64,000 bases of DNA from a virus, in the IMG/VR virus record IMGVR_UViG_3300032093_000012, positions 103,476 to 167,475 of that record; one strand, given 5' to 3'. Positions 11,369-19,471 of the stretch are shown piece after piece. Each line of letters starts with the position of its first letter. Within the stretch, counting starts at the first letter, position 1. The notes under the pieces are model-generated. The model made no database searches. It saw nothing but the letters and a program-made list of their open reading frames with translations, and was not told the origin of the DNA. The position numbers and the translations under genes were made by a program.

Positions 11369-11989
11369 ATGGAAGATTTTTTAAACGCTGTTGAGAGCAG
11401 TCAACACTGTCAAAGAAATTGGGACTTAAGTAGAGAGATTGATCCAGAACATATCAAGATATTTGAAGAAGTAGTAAAGAATGTACCTAGTAAACAAAAC
11501 ATAGCTTATTATAAAGTACATTTTATTACTAACAGAAATATTATTGAAGAAATATATCAATGGACAATGACTGAGAGCTCTGAAGACACAGACTTTTATA
11601 ATCCTCAAGTATTAGCAAATTTGCTTGTAGCATTTGAAGCACATTGGGATACAAGCAAAGATGGAAGAGGTGAACGTATAATCGAAAGAACTATAAAAAC
11701 TATAGATTATAATGGATACACTATCAACGTTGATAGACATCAATCAATAGGAATAGCTTCAGGTGTTCTAGCTTTGATAGCAAACTATCTTGGTTATAAG
11801 ACTGGTTTTTGCAGATGTTTTAAACAAGATCCAGTTAATAACATAATTAAATCTGAAAATAATATTGATATGCTATTAGGAATAGGATATCCTAAAAATG
11901 ATAAACCACATACTGTACATCATATGTTAAGTATGGTAAATGTAGAACCAATTCCTAAAACTGAGATACCTATAATTAAGCTACCTTAG
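11369..11989 (+). CDS. nitroreductase-like protein
   Basis: A 206-residue protein resembling the FMN-dependent nitroreductase fold. An N-terminal helix precedes the segment NPQVLANLLVAFEAHW, then comes the conserved central helix around QSIGIASGVLALIANYLG and a late LLGIGYP strand. Cofactor residues cannot be verified by eye. AGGAG precedes the ATG. The base composition is AT-rich, unlike the early region. Its last three codons and stop lie inside tRNA-His. Proteins of this family in phages are poorly understood; a redox role is inferred only from family. Confidence 0.7.
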   Translation: MEDFLNAVESSQHCQRNWDLSREIDPEHIKIFEEVVKNVPSKQNIAYYKVHFITNRNIIEEIYQWTMTESSEDTDFYNPQVLANLLVAFEAHWDTSKDGRGERIIERTIKTIDYNGYTINVDRHQSIGIASGVLALIANYLGYKTGFCRCFKQDPVNNIIKSENNIDMLLGIGYPKNDKPHTVHHMLSMVNVEPIPKTEIPIIKLP

Positions 11990-12055
11990 TGTAATTGGAA
12001 AGCACCCGGTGTTGTGGACGCCGGAGTTCAAGTTCGAATCTTGGAGGTAGTACCA
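11980..12055 (+). tRNA. tRNA-His(GUG)
   Basis: Acceptor GCTACCT/AGGTAGT, anticodon arm CGGTG-TTGTGGA-CGCCG, encoded ACCA. Its first 10 bases overlap the end of the preceding protein gene, including the stop codon. Confidence 0.92.
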
Positions 12056-12063
12056 TATAAATA
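12056..12063 (+). promoter_or_regulatory. late promoter
   Basis: TATAAATA directly after the CCA of tRNA-His; transcription would start just before tRNA-Pro at 12072. Confidence 0.6.
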
Positions 12064-12071
12064 AAATATAA

Positions 12072-12148
<77 letters not shown>

Positions 12149-12152
12149 ATAT

Positions 12153-12228
12153 GCCGACTTGGTGAAGGTGGTCCTCACGCTAGTCTGAAGAACTAGAGAA
12201 CCTCGATCGAAACGAGGAGTCGGCACCA
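12153..12228 (+). tRNA. tRNA-Phe(GAA)
   Basis: Acceptor GCCGACT/AGTCGGC, anticodon arm CTAGT-CTGAAGA-ACTAG, T loop ATCGAAA, encoded ACCA. Confidence 0.95.
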
Positions 12229-12232
12229 TAAT

Positions 12233-12318
12233 GGAGCGTGGGCAGGATGGTAATGCAGCGGTTTGCTAAACCGTGCAACCGCAAGGTTGAATTGGTTCGA
12301 TTCCAATACGCTCCGCCA
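12233..12318 (+). tRNA. tRNA-Ser(GCU)
   Basis: Acceptor GGAGCGT/ACGCTCC, anticodon arm GCGGT-TTGCTAA-ACCGT, long variable arm, encoded GCCA. Confidence 0.95.
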
Positions 12319-12330
12319 TAAATAAGAAAT

Positions 12331-12404
12331 ATCGGTGAAGTGTTACGGTAGCACATCAGTCTCCAAAACTGAGGGCGAAGGTTCGACTCCTTCCACCGGT
12401 GCCA
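12331..12404 (+). tRNA. tRNA-Trp(CCA)
   Basis: Acceptor ATCGGTG/CACCGGT, anticodon arm TCAGT-CTCCAAA-ACTGA, encoded GCCA. Last gene of the array. Confidence 0.95.
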
Positions 12405-12421
12405 TTTAAAAGGGGCATCAC

Positions 12422-12844
12422 ATGTTAGAATGCATGATTCTAGGTGATAGCATTGCTGTTGGTATAGCACAGCACAAAAAAGAGTGTGTGAGTATTACGC
12501 GTGTCGGTATAACAAGCCATAAATGGTATAGCGAGTTTATTGAAAACCCTACTTATAATAAAAAATATAGAGTCGTAGTCATTAGTCTAAGTACTAATGA
12601 TTTTAAGAACATGTCTCCACATTCTACTGAAGAATTTTTATATAATATTAGGAAGAGAGCTAACGCTCAACTGGTTATCTGGATTCTTCCTAATCCAATT
12701 TTGAAACCAAACCAACATAAAGTTATTAAAGAACTAGCTAAAGAATTTGGTGATAAAACACTTGAAACTCTTAATCATGTTGGGTATGATTCTATCCATC
12801 CTACTGTTGAAGGCTATAAAGAATTAGCAAAGAATATAAAATGA
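12422..12844 (+). CDS. SGNH/GDSL hydrolase-like protein
   Basis: A 140-residue protein with the block order of SGNH hydrolases: ILGDSIAVG near the start (Ser nucleophile in GDS), SLSTNDF as the block III-type Asn motif at about residue 57, and DSIHPTVEGY with the catalytic Asp/His pair near residue 120. Such enzymes hydrolyse esters on lipids or carbohydrates. AGGGG precedes the ATG. It overlaps the next membrane-protein gene by ATGA, so the two may act together at the envelope. Confidence 0.8.
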   Translation: MLECMILGDSIAVGIAQHKKECVSITRVGITSHKWYSEFIENPTYNKKYRVVVISLSTNDFKNMSPHSTEEFLYNIRKRANAQLVIWILPNPILKPNQHKVIKELAKEFGDKTLETLNHVGYDSIHPTVEGYKELAKNIK

Positions 12845-13068
12845 ATCATGTTTTCTATATTAAGTGGTGTAGTGCTATAATTATATTATGTGCTATGGTT
12901 TTACACGTATTAGGTATAACTCCATATAATTCAATCCTACAACTTTTTGGAGCTGCAGGATGGACATATGTAGGTTATCGATGGAATGAAAAAGCAATCA
13001 TAGTAAATTTCTTACCACAATTTTTTATTATTATTCCCGGTCTGATATACCTTTTGTTTTATCGTTAA
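12841..13068 (+). CDS. small membrane protein
   Basis: A 75-residue protein with about three hydrophobic stretches (near residues 8-25, 28-42 and 52-73). It starts by ATGA overlap with the SGNH-like gene. Its last 38 bases overlap the end of the convergent gene on the other strand. Function unknown. Confidence 0.75.
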   Translation: MNHVFYIKWCSAIIILCAMVLHVLGITPYNSILQLFGAAGWTYVGYRWNEKAIIVNFLPQFFIIIPGLIYLLFYR

Positions 13069-13252
13069 GAAGCATTAAAAGAGCCTGTCTAAGTTGATTC
13101 TTAGCAGGCTCGTATTCTATCTCGCACAGATTATTTGCATAACGATAATTAGCATATTTCTTTTCTTCAAAGATCTTATCACTTGATAAAAGCATCTTAT
13201 CAAGAGCTGTTATGACTTCTTCTACTAAAACTTGATTATAATTGCTTTTCAT
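13031..13252 (-). CDS. small helical protein, unknown
   Basis: A 73-residue Lys/Glu/Leu-rich helical protein, end of the leftward operon. It overlaps the previous gene's stop by 17 bases and converges with the plus-strand membrane gene. A strong hairpin lies inside its last codons. Not recognised. Confidence 0.65.
   Translation of the reverse strand: MKSNYNQVLVEEVITALDKMLLSSDKIFEEKKYANYRYANNLCEIEYEPAKNQLRQALLMLLNDKTKGISDRE
13070..13111 (-). terminator. terminator-like hairpin
   Basis: GAGCCTG (13081) and CTAAG (13089) pair with CTTAG (13100) and CAGGCTC (13105), a 12-bp stem with one bulged base. On the minus strand it is followed by TTTTAATG. It lies inside the last codons of the gene ending at 13031 and between converging genes. 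Confidence 0.55.
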
Positions 13253-13961
13253 ATATTTTCAATGCCTCCAAACGGTTTTGACTATATTCAAAAAACATTC
13301 TTCTTACTGTGTTTTCATCTTCTACTTCGTATAATGATTTAAACTGTTTTATAAAAGAATCATAGTCTTGATTTAAAATATACTTTGTTATTGGAAATTT
13401 TATTACTTGATTTTTATATTCTAATAAAATTTCATTAACTTTATTTATCTCTTCTGAAAGATATTTTTTAATTCCACGAATTTTTTTAATATTATATCCA
13501 TATTTTTGATAAAAAAATAAATAATAATGGCAAAAAAATGTTAATTTGAATGATTCTGCAGAATCATCATGTAAGATTAGTAATCTACTATGATGATTCT
13601 TAACAATATAATCAATTATTTTTTCAAAATTTTTAATGGAATTATTTTCAATTCCTGGAGGATGGATATTCATCCTAATAAATAATTCATTTTTAAAATT
13701 TAATTTATAAATTTCTATTTCTTCAAATATTTTATTTTCTTGCAATATCTTATATTGATTATGTGATATATTATTTTGTAAACCGTATAAACCATAAGAA
13801 TACGTTTTTATATCACATAATAACCAATCAAAAGTATTTCTTTTACTTAATTCAGCACCTAAAAAAGCTTTATGATTTTTACAAGTTTTACCTATTAGAT
13901 ATGATAACCAATCACCGGAACCACCACTTGAATATATGATGCAATCAAATTGTTGCATCAT
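13236..13961 (-). CDS. unknown protein, sulfotransferase-like P-loop at N-terminus?
   Basis: A 241-residue, very AT-rich gene. Start 13961 overlaps the previous stop by ATGA; a GTG at 13973 is possible. The N-terminal strand and turn read IIYSSGGSGDWLSYLIG, reminiscent of the GAPGS-W motif in three other proteins of this window (28682, 53622, 55129), though without the Pro. The rest is Lys/Tyr/Phe-rich and unrecognised. It is coupled to the QueC-like gene upstream. Confidence 0.6.
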   Translation of the reverse strand: MMQQFDCIIYSSGGSGDWLSYLIGKTCKNHKAFLGAELSKRNTFDWLLCDIKTYSYGLYGLQNNISHNQYKILQENKIFEEIEIYKLNFKNELFIRMNIHPPGIENNSIKNFEKIIDYIVKNHHSRLLILHDDSAESFKLTFFCHYYLFFYQKYGYNIKKIRGIKKYLSEEINKVNEILLEYKNQVIKFPITKYILNQDYDSFIKQFKSLYEVEDENTVRRMFFEYSQNRLEALKIYEKQL

Positions 13962-14830
13962 ACTACCGAACACATTTTTTTCATTCGATCAGATGGTGGA
14001 ATATATTCTAGTGAATTTTCTTTATATTTTGTAAAAGCCCATTTTCTTTCTCTACACCACCAGCATGTTTTACATGTTTCTTTAAAAAAATTTGTGGATT
14101 TTATAAGACCTTCACATGATCTCGTATAAGGTAATAGTGAATCTAATAAATCATATTTTTTATACAAATTAGCAACAAATTCTTTTGTCAAAAACATAAG
14201 AGGATTTGCTACTAACTTTTCTTCAACATAGTTTATTGATTCAGTTCCTTTAAAGTGATTATCAGGTTCATCTCTGATAGTTTCTCTTTCATTTATAAGT
14301 TCTTCTGGAAGTGGATCAGGATTTTTTGTTAATCCACTATAAACTATAGTTATTAAACCGTTTCTTTTTAAACTGTCAATATGATTAAACATTTTTTTAC
14401 TGAATTCATCAACCAATTCATGATTGCCAAGATAACAATAATTATGACTTAAAAATATTTTACCTTTTTCAATTTCTAATATTTTTTCTATTTGTTCTAT
14501 AACATTTGTAGCTACAGCTAAGTTCCAAGGCTTATTATCTCTTTTAAAAGTCATTGGCATAATTTTAATATCTAGATTATAATCTTTTATAGTCTTAGCT
14601 AATAAAAATGCTAAAAGACTACTATCAGCTCCACCGCTGACCCATATACCAACTGGTCCTTTTAAAGGAATATAAAGATCAACATACTCTGTTTCTTCTA
14701 GATTATAATATCTAGCGCAAAACAAGTCATCACCATAATACGGTGTATGTCTATTATTATTTTTTACAGTTATTCTTTCGGCTTTTTTACTTTTTAATAT
14801 ATTACCGAATATTTTATTTAATGATAGCAT
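13958..14830 (-). CDS. PP-loop ATPase, QueC-like
   Basis: A 290-residue protein. SGGADSS near residue 65 is the PP-loop motif of N-type ATP pyrophosphatases. Near the C-terminus are a Cys (RSCEG) and the cluster CKTCWWCRER, which resembles the zinc site of QueC (7-cyano-7-deazaguanine synthase). Phages use QueC relatives to build 7-deazaguanine DNA bases, but the other pathway genes (FolE, QueD, QueE, DpdA) are not in this window, so the substrate is open. AGGAG precedes the ATG. It is next to regA, where T4 has gene 43. Confidence 0.7.
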   Translation of the reverse strand: MLSLNKIFGNILKSKKAERITVKNNNRHTPYYGDDLFCARYYNLEETEYVDLYIPLKGPVGIWVSGGADSSLLAFLLAKTIKDYNLDIKIMPMTFKRDNKPWNLAVATNVIEQIEKILEIEKGKIFLSHNYCYLGNHELVDEFSKKMFNHIDSLKRNGLITIVYSGLTKNPDPLPEELINERETIRDEPDNHFKGTESINYVEEKLVANPLMFLTKEFVANLYKKYDLLDSLLPYTRSCEGLIKSTNFFKETCKTCWWCRERKWAFTKYKENSLEYIPPSDRMKKMCSVV

Positions 14831-14848
14831 AACAAAAAAACTCCTATT

Positions 14849-15247
14849 TCAATTCTTTTTTCTTCCAATATTATATTTAGCAACAAGTTCCCAATCATTC
14901 TTTTCTTTATGATTAATGATTTTGATATGATTCATTTGTGCTTGATCATCTTTTATAGGATCTGGTTCTACTATCTTAAGTAGTCCCCATTCTTGGAGTA
15001 AGAATGCTATCTTATTTCTTCTAAGCTTATCTTCATCAGAGAAGTTAGTATCTTTACCATCAAGAGCAAATAACTCTTTAAAGTGAACTATATAATACTT
15101 ACCTTGTTTATGTAAGATATGGCATGATTGGTAAAGCTTCTTGTCTTTTCTAGAAGCCACTCCTATTCTAGTCAGTGTTTCTTTGATTTTTAGGAAGTCT
15201 TCTTCTTCAGCGATTTTCACTTCCACTAGCGAATTGATTAAACTCAT
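14849..15247 (-). CDS. regA: RegA translational repressor
   Basis: A 132-residue homologue of T4 RegA (122 residues). Shared blocks include KIKETLTRIG, LYQSCHILHK-GKYYIVHFKE and AFLLQEWGLLKIV. RegA binds the start regions of early mRNAs and blocks translation. Start 15247 is chosen because GGTGGGA precedes it; a GTG 9 bases upstream is a worse fit. Gene order 45-44-62-(oxygenase)-regA is T4-like apart from the inserted oxygenase. Confidence 0.95.
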   Translation of the reverse strand: MSLINSLVEVKIAEEEDFLKIKETLTRIGVASRKDKKLYQSCHILHKQGKYYIVHFKELFALDGKDTNFSDEDKLRRNKIAFLLQEWGLLKIVEPDPIKDDQAQMNHIKIINHKEKNDWELVAKYNIGRKKN

Positions 15248-15295
15248 AATTCCCACCTTTTTTAATTATTATTATCAGGTAGGAATATTTATGAA

Positions 15296-16372
15296 TTATT
15301 CAAACTCATCTTCTACATCATTCTTTTTATTACTAGTGCCCCAAATACCGCATAGTATAGGGTACTTGTCTTCTTTTAGAGACTTTTGATCATAAAGATT
15401 AGCTGCTTCCATGACTCTCAGTTCATCAAAAGCATATCTAGGAATGGTCATAGTTGTTTCGTCTCTCAACTTTACTACTGCTTCTGCGTCAGAAAGCATC
15501 TCAGGATTTTCTAATGTTTTTGGGCGATGTATAGTACTAAAGAGCTTGGCTAGTGATGCAGCCTTATCACCGAATTCTTGAGACAATTCTGCAAAATCAT
15601 CTTCTCTTAAGACACACTTGGTAAAAGCATTTGTGCCAAAAATTGAATGCAGGCCTGCAGCCAAACATAATTCTGTGTCGTAATTTCTTTCTTTTAATAA
15701 AGAAAAATTTCTCATAAGATGATCGTGTAAAGAACCTCTAGAATGTTTATGTTTATTAGCTCCCTTACTCACTAAGAATTCACTAAGTCTTTCAAAATCA
15801 TCACATCTTCTTGCTCTGAACTTAAACATTAGTGTTCTTCTGAGACTAAAACACGTGCGCGAGACCGCGCGCGCAGCATGAATATTATTACCAGGAAATA
15901 TTAGAGCTCTGTTTCTTTTTGGTATAACAGATTTAACTATTTCTCCGTCATCTACAACAATTGTTTCACCTGCCCAATCTATATTCCAATTATCTATAAG
16001 GTAAATTACTATAGTCCATTCATCATCTCTATGAGAATCTTTATGTGTATAACCATCAACACCATAAGTGTGTGCGTTGATATAGCATCTCAGCAATTTC
16101 GTATCTTGAAGAGAATATTTTTCTTGTATTGAATTCCAAGCAACTTTTAAATTATCCGGTAATGAGTATGTTATATCAGCTAAATTGGCACCACCTGCAA
16201 AAGCTTTTGCAAAATTGATATTCCAATGACCGTGAGGATCTGTCTTTTTTGATGATTTCCATCCAGGCGTGTATGATCCTCTATCGGCTATTTTAGATAA
16301 AGTATTATAAATCTCTTCATCTAGAAAATTTTCTATAACATGATATTTTTCGTTTTTTAAATCAATACTCAT
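15296..16372 (-). CDS. 2OG-Fe(II) oxygenase fused to an HD-like domain
   Basis: A 358-residue, two-domain protein. Residues about 10-190 are a prolyl-4-hydroxylase-type oxygenase: H110-K-D112 as the first two iron ligands, the third His in NNIHAARAVS and the following Arg for 2-oxoglutarate. The second part carries the helical pattern HDHLMRNFSLL, then LAAGLHSIFGT, like the HD-related DUF6817 family. Start overlaps gene 62 by ATGA, so it is made with the clamp loader. What it hydroxylates is unknown; nucleobase, protein or small molecule are all possible. Confidence 0.8.
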   Translation of the reverse strand: MSIDLKNEKYHVIENFLDEEIYNTLSKIADRGSYTPGWKSSKKTDPHGHWNINFAKAFAGGANLADITYSLPDNLKVAWNSIQEKYSLQDTKLLRCYINAHTYGVDGYTHKDSHRDDEWTIVIYLIDNWNIDWAGETIVVDDGEIVKSVIPKRNRALIFPGNNIHAARAVSRTCFSLRRTLMFKFRARRCDDFERLSEFLVSKGANKHKHSRGSLHDHLMRNFSLLKERNYDTELCLAAGLHSIFGTNAFTKCVLREDDFAELSQEFGDKAASLAKLFSTIHRPKTLENPEMLSDAEAVVKLRDETTMTIPRYAFDELRVMEAANLYDQKSLKEDKYPILCGIWGTSNKKNDVEDEFE

Positions 16373-16728
16373 TTGTTTCTAAATCTCTCAAGTTCTTTCT
16401 TATCTATTAGTGTCAAAGCAACTTTTGCTTTCGTTCTATTATAGTTAAACAGCTTACAAATAAGATCTATATCTTCATTTTCTGATGATTTTGCCCACTT
16501 AGAATATCTCTTTCCAGGCTTAATTGCATTAAGATAATAATCATACTGCATCCTATTTGAAAGATGTGAGTTCATATTAATTTCATTAGCATACAAGACG
16601 CTATCTTTAAAATAAGATAACGCCTTGTTAACTAGCCAAGGATTATAAGCTTTCTCTGCAAACTCATCTACCATAAGGTTCTCTTTCTTAGATGAGTTTA
16701 TTGAGTTTACGTAATCAAATGGGTTCAT
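16369..16728 (-). CDS. gp62: clamp-loader small subunit gp62
   Basis: A 119-residue homologue of gp62, shorter than the 187 residues of T4, as in many distant T4-like phages. Typical segments are NPFDYVNSIN, the YNPWLVNKALSYF region and RMQYDYYLNAI-KRYSKW. It joins four copies of gp44 to load the gp45 clamp. It overlaps gene 44 by ATGA, the same coupling as in T4. Confidence 0.9.
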   Translation of the reverse strand: MNPFDYVNSINSSKKENLMVDEFAEKAYNPWLVNKALSYFKDSVLYANEINMNSHLSNRMQYDYYLNAIKPGKRYSKWAKSSENEDIDLICKLFNYNRTKAKVALTLIDKKELERFRNK

Positions 16729-17669
16729 TTAAACTCGCAATTAATTAGGACTTCGGTGAAACACGCTATGATATTTATTTCAGGATCAGCCACGAAAGCA
16801 GCTTGATATTGATATTTTGATAGGATCAACACAAGTTGAGGTACACTGTTAACAGTCATATATTGATCTGCAGACTCATAGAGACGTCTAAAAATTTCAG
16901 TCTGTTCAATATCAACGTTCTCAGCTACCCACTTACGAAGAGATGTAAAGTCTTTCTCTTTAAGAAGTTTATAGATAGAGTTAACTTCAAGATCCTTGAT
17001 ATTGCCAAGGATTCCACTATCAATCTTACCAGTTGATGCATAACGCTGCAGTTCATTAAGAACACGTCGCCAATCTGGAAAGAACTTAGTAATAATCTCA
17101 GCAACTACTGCTCTATCATATTCCACATTTTGATTAGTTAAGATCTTCTCAACTCTCTTAAAGAATTGAGCAGCAAGTTTCGCCGTATCTTTCTTGCTTA
17201 TCCTAAAGTCCACAACGGAACAACGCGAATGAAGTGGTTCAATGATTCGAGTTTTAAAATTACAGGTGAGGATGAACCCGCAATTCTTGCTGAATTCTTC
17301 CATAAAATTTCGTAGAGCTGGTTGTGTTGAGTTTGCGTTAAGGTAATCTGCTTCATCGAGGATAACGTACTTACGACCTCCAGAGAGACTGACGGAAGAT
17401 GCGAAGTTGAGAATCTCATTACGCAAGGTATCGATATTGCCATTCATAGATCCGTTAATTACAATGTAATCGCATTCAAGTTCTTCTAACATGGCTCGCG
17501 CCACTGTTGTTTTACCAACACCGGCGCTGCCACTTAGAATAAGGTTAGGAATGTTCTTCTGATCTACAAACTGTTGAAACGTAGATTTAAGTTCTTCAGG
17601 CAAGATAGTATCAGCGATAGTCTTGGGGCGGTATTTCTCCACCCACAAGAACTGTTCTTTAACATCCAT
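16725..17669 (-). CDS. gp44: clamp-loader ATPase gp44
   Basis: A 314-residue AAA+ protein (T4: 319). Walker A GSAGVGKT at residues 47-54, Walker B with DEADYLN near 105, and the SRC arginine-finger motif near 153. With gp62 it opens and loads the sliding clamp gp45 onto DNA for replication and late transcription. GAGG precedes ATG 17669. Confidence 0.97.
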   Translation of the reverse strand: MDVKEQFLWVEKYRPKTIADTILPEELKSTFQQFVDQKNIPNLILSGSAGVGKTTVARAMLEELECDYIVINGSMNGNIDTLRNEILNFASSVSLSGGRKYVILDEADYLNANSTQPALRNFMEEFSKNCGFILTCNFKTRIIEPLHSRCSVVDFRISKKDTAKLAAQFFKRVEKILTNQNVEYDRAVVAEIITKFFPDWRRVLNELQRYASTGKIDSGILGNIKDLEVNSIYKLLKEKDFTSLRKWVAENVDIEQTEIFRRLYESADQYMTVNSVPQLVLILSKYQYQAAFVADPEINIIACFTEVLINCEFK

Positions 17670-17678
17670 TTGTTAACC

Positions 17679-18332
17679 TCAGAAAGTTGAATTGGACTCT
17701 ACAGCGATGAGATACATGATATCGCTACCAGTAAAGCGGGCGATACCCTTAGACGTGATATCAACATCATAGTCACCTGTCAAGAGCTTGATATTTTCAG
17801 CGCGAAGGATTGCTCTGAACTTCTTATCAGATTTACCAACAATGATTGAATAAACATCACCACTTGGGTTCTTAGAGTCGATAGCCTGAAGCATGATGTC
17901 TGTACCATCACCAGTAACTGCAATTTCAGGAAGACGAAGAACACCCATGCCTTTCATGACACTAGTAAGAGAGTCATTAGTAAGCTTGAAACTAACTTCA
18001 GGTTCAGGAATATCCTTTACAGTTTCAGGTGCAGAGATAATAGTAGCTGCTTCAGCGAGCGTGTAGTTAACTACATTATTCTTACCACGAATGGTAATAG
18101 TCTTCTCATTGATAGTCAATTCAGGGTCTTCGAAGAGAGAAAGCGTGCTAAGGAATTTAGATAGATCGTAGATAGCAAATGTACTATCAAACTCCATATC
18201 AACCTTAGCACGAGACATGATGCTCTTTACAGGTGATACTGTAGAGAGATAATTGCCCTTCCGAATAAGGATAGAAGGGTTAATCGTAGAGAAGTTCTTA
18301 AGAACTTGGATTGTTCGCGTATCGAGTTTCAT
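17679..18332 (-). CDS. gp45: sliding clamp gp45
   Basis: A 217-residue homologue of gp45 (T4: 228), placed directly upstream of gene 44. The opening LDTRTIQVLKNFSTINPSI and the two-domain alternating beta pattern fit. It forms the trimeric ring that tethers the polymerase and, in T4, also activates late promoters with gp55 and gp33. AGG precedes the ATG. Confidence 0.93.
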   Translation of the reverse strand: MKLDTRTIQVLKNFSTINPSILIRKGNYLSTVSPVKSIMSRAKVDMEFDSTFAIYDLSKFLSTLSLFEDPELTINEKTITIRGKNNVVNYTLAEAATIISAPETVKDIPEPEVSFKLTNDSLTSVMKGMGVLRLPEIAVTGDGTDIMLQAIDSKNPSGDVYSIIVGKSDKKFRAILRAENIKLLTGDYDVDITSKGIARFTGSDIMYLIAVESNSTF

Positions 18333-18348
18333 AATATAGACCTTTCAA

Positions 18349-19188
18349 TTACTTCTTAAGTTGATCAGAATCGGCAGTTGCAGAAGCACCAATAGATGCA
18401 AGATCTGCGAGTGAACCACCGAAGATATATGTTCCAACATGCTGGAGCTGCATCCACGGGCAAAGCCATGTACGAAGGTTTGCTTCTTGAAGCTTCTGAC
18501 AGAACCAATAATCTTCAGAGAGATAACGTTCAGACTTAGGATCTACTTCAGCTTGGAAGTACATCATGATCTTACGAGAACCATCGAAATGCTTTGTTCT
18601 AACATGATCCGGCTTATAAAGATACTGCGGGAACTTTTCATTGAAGGCTTCAAACGTCTTACGACGAATCATCATGAAGCCGGTGCCAATTTCTAGAACT
18701 TCTGCAGGTTCACCAATCGGAATAGCACCAGTGCCACTCTTAGGATTAAAGACGTAGTCACCAACAAACTTTTCTAGTACGCTAGGATCCTTGTCAGCAA
18801 CACCCTTATCGACAGCGTGCTTAATCTTTTCCCATGAGATACACTTCTTAGGATATGGACCACCAATGACGTCATAGTCTTCGTTTTGGATCTGCAGAGC
18901 AAGAAGTGCAATAACATCCTGCGGGTTGAATCCAATATCGGAGTCGATAAACAACATGTGAGTTGCATCTGAGCGCATGAACTCATCACAGCAATAATTT
19001 CTTGCTCGTGTAATCAACGATTCATTAAACAAGAAATACATTTGCAAAGGAATACCATGATGTGTGCATAGAGCAGAGAGATCTGCGATGCTACGTGCAA
19101 ACATACCAGCACACTGGCCACCATACATAGGTGTAGCTACAAATAGCTTGCACTTTCTAAGTTCGTCGGTGTTAATCTTAATTTCCAT
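18349..19188 (-). CDS. GT-A type glycosyltransferase-like protein
   Basis: A 279-residue protein with a GT-A layout: an N-terminal strand ending in VATPMYGG, and FIDSDIGF as the metal-binding DxD near residue 80. A late His/Trp-rich segment follows (near WLCPWMQLQHVG). Start 19188 is chosen because AAGGAG lies just before it. It sits between gp45 and the DNA-modification genes, so glycosylation of a modified base is one option; virion or LPS glycosylation is another. Confidence 0.75.
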   Translation of the reverse strand: MEIKINTDELRKCKLFVATPMYGGQCAGMFARSIADLSALCTHHGIPLQMYFLFNESLITRARNYCCDEFMRSDATHMLFIDSDIGFNPQDVIALLALQIQNEDYDVIGGPYPKKCISWEKIKHAVDKGVADKDPSVLEKFVGDYVFNPKSGTGAIPIGEPAEVLEIGTGFMMIRRKTFEAFNEKFPQYLYKPDHVRTKHFDGSRKIMMYFQAEVDPKSERYLSEDYWFCQKLQEANLRTWLCPWMQLQHVGTYIFGGSLADLASIGASATADSDQLKK

Positions 19189-19471
19189 TATTATTCTCCT
19201 TATCATGAATATAAAGTGCAAGAATACCGTAATGAAGGATCTTCAAAAGATCCTGTCTATTCCTACCGTTTTTCTTACCATATCTGGCTGCATACTTAAT
19301 AATATCACCGATGGTGAACCCAACACCGTGACCTGCAGAAGCAATTAGTTCAAACGCTTGAATATTATCAGGTCCGACATAATGCTTAGTATATGTATCA
19401 GCGATGTACTGATACAATTCATTAATTAGTTCTGGTTCATTAAATTTATAATTTGCTGACATTTTATCCAT
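19178..19471 (-). CDS. DUF3310-like small protein
   Basis: A 97-residue protein with the pattern of DUF3310: a YVGPDNIQAFELI start, an IIKYAARYGKK central motif, then RQDLLKILHYGILAL. The family is common in phages and is thought to be related to nucleotide metabolism, without a proven reaction. It overlaps the genes on both sides. Confidence 0.7.
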   Translation of the reverse strand: MDKMSANYKFNEPELINELYQYIADTYTKHYVGPDNIQAFELIASAGHGVGFTIGDIIKYAARYGKKNGRNRQDLLKILHYGILALYIHDKENNNGN

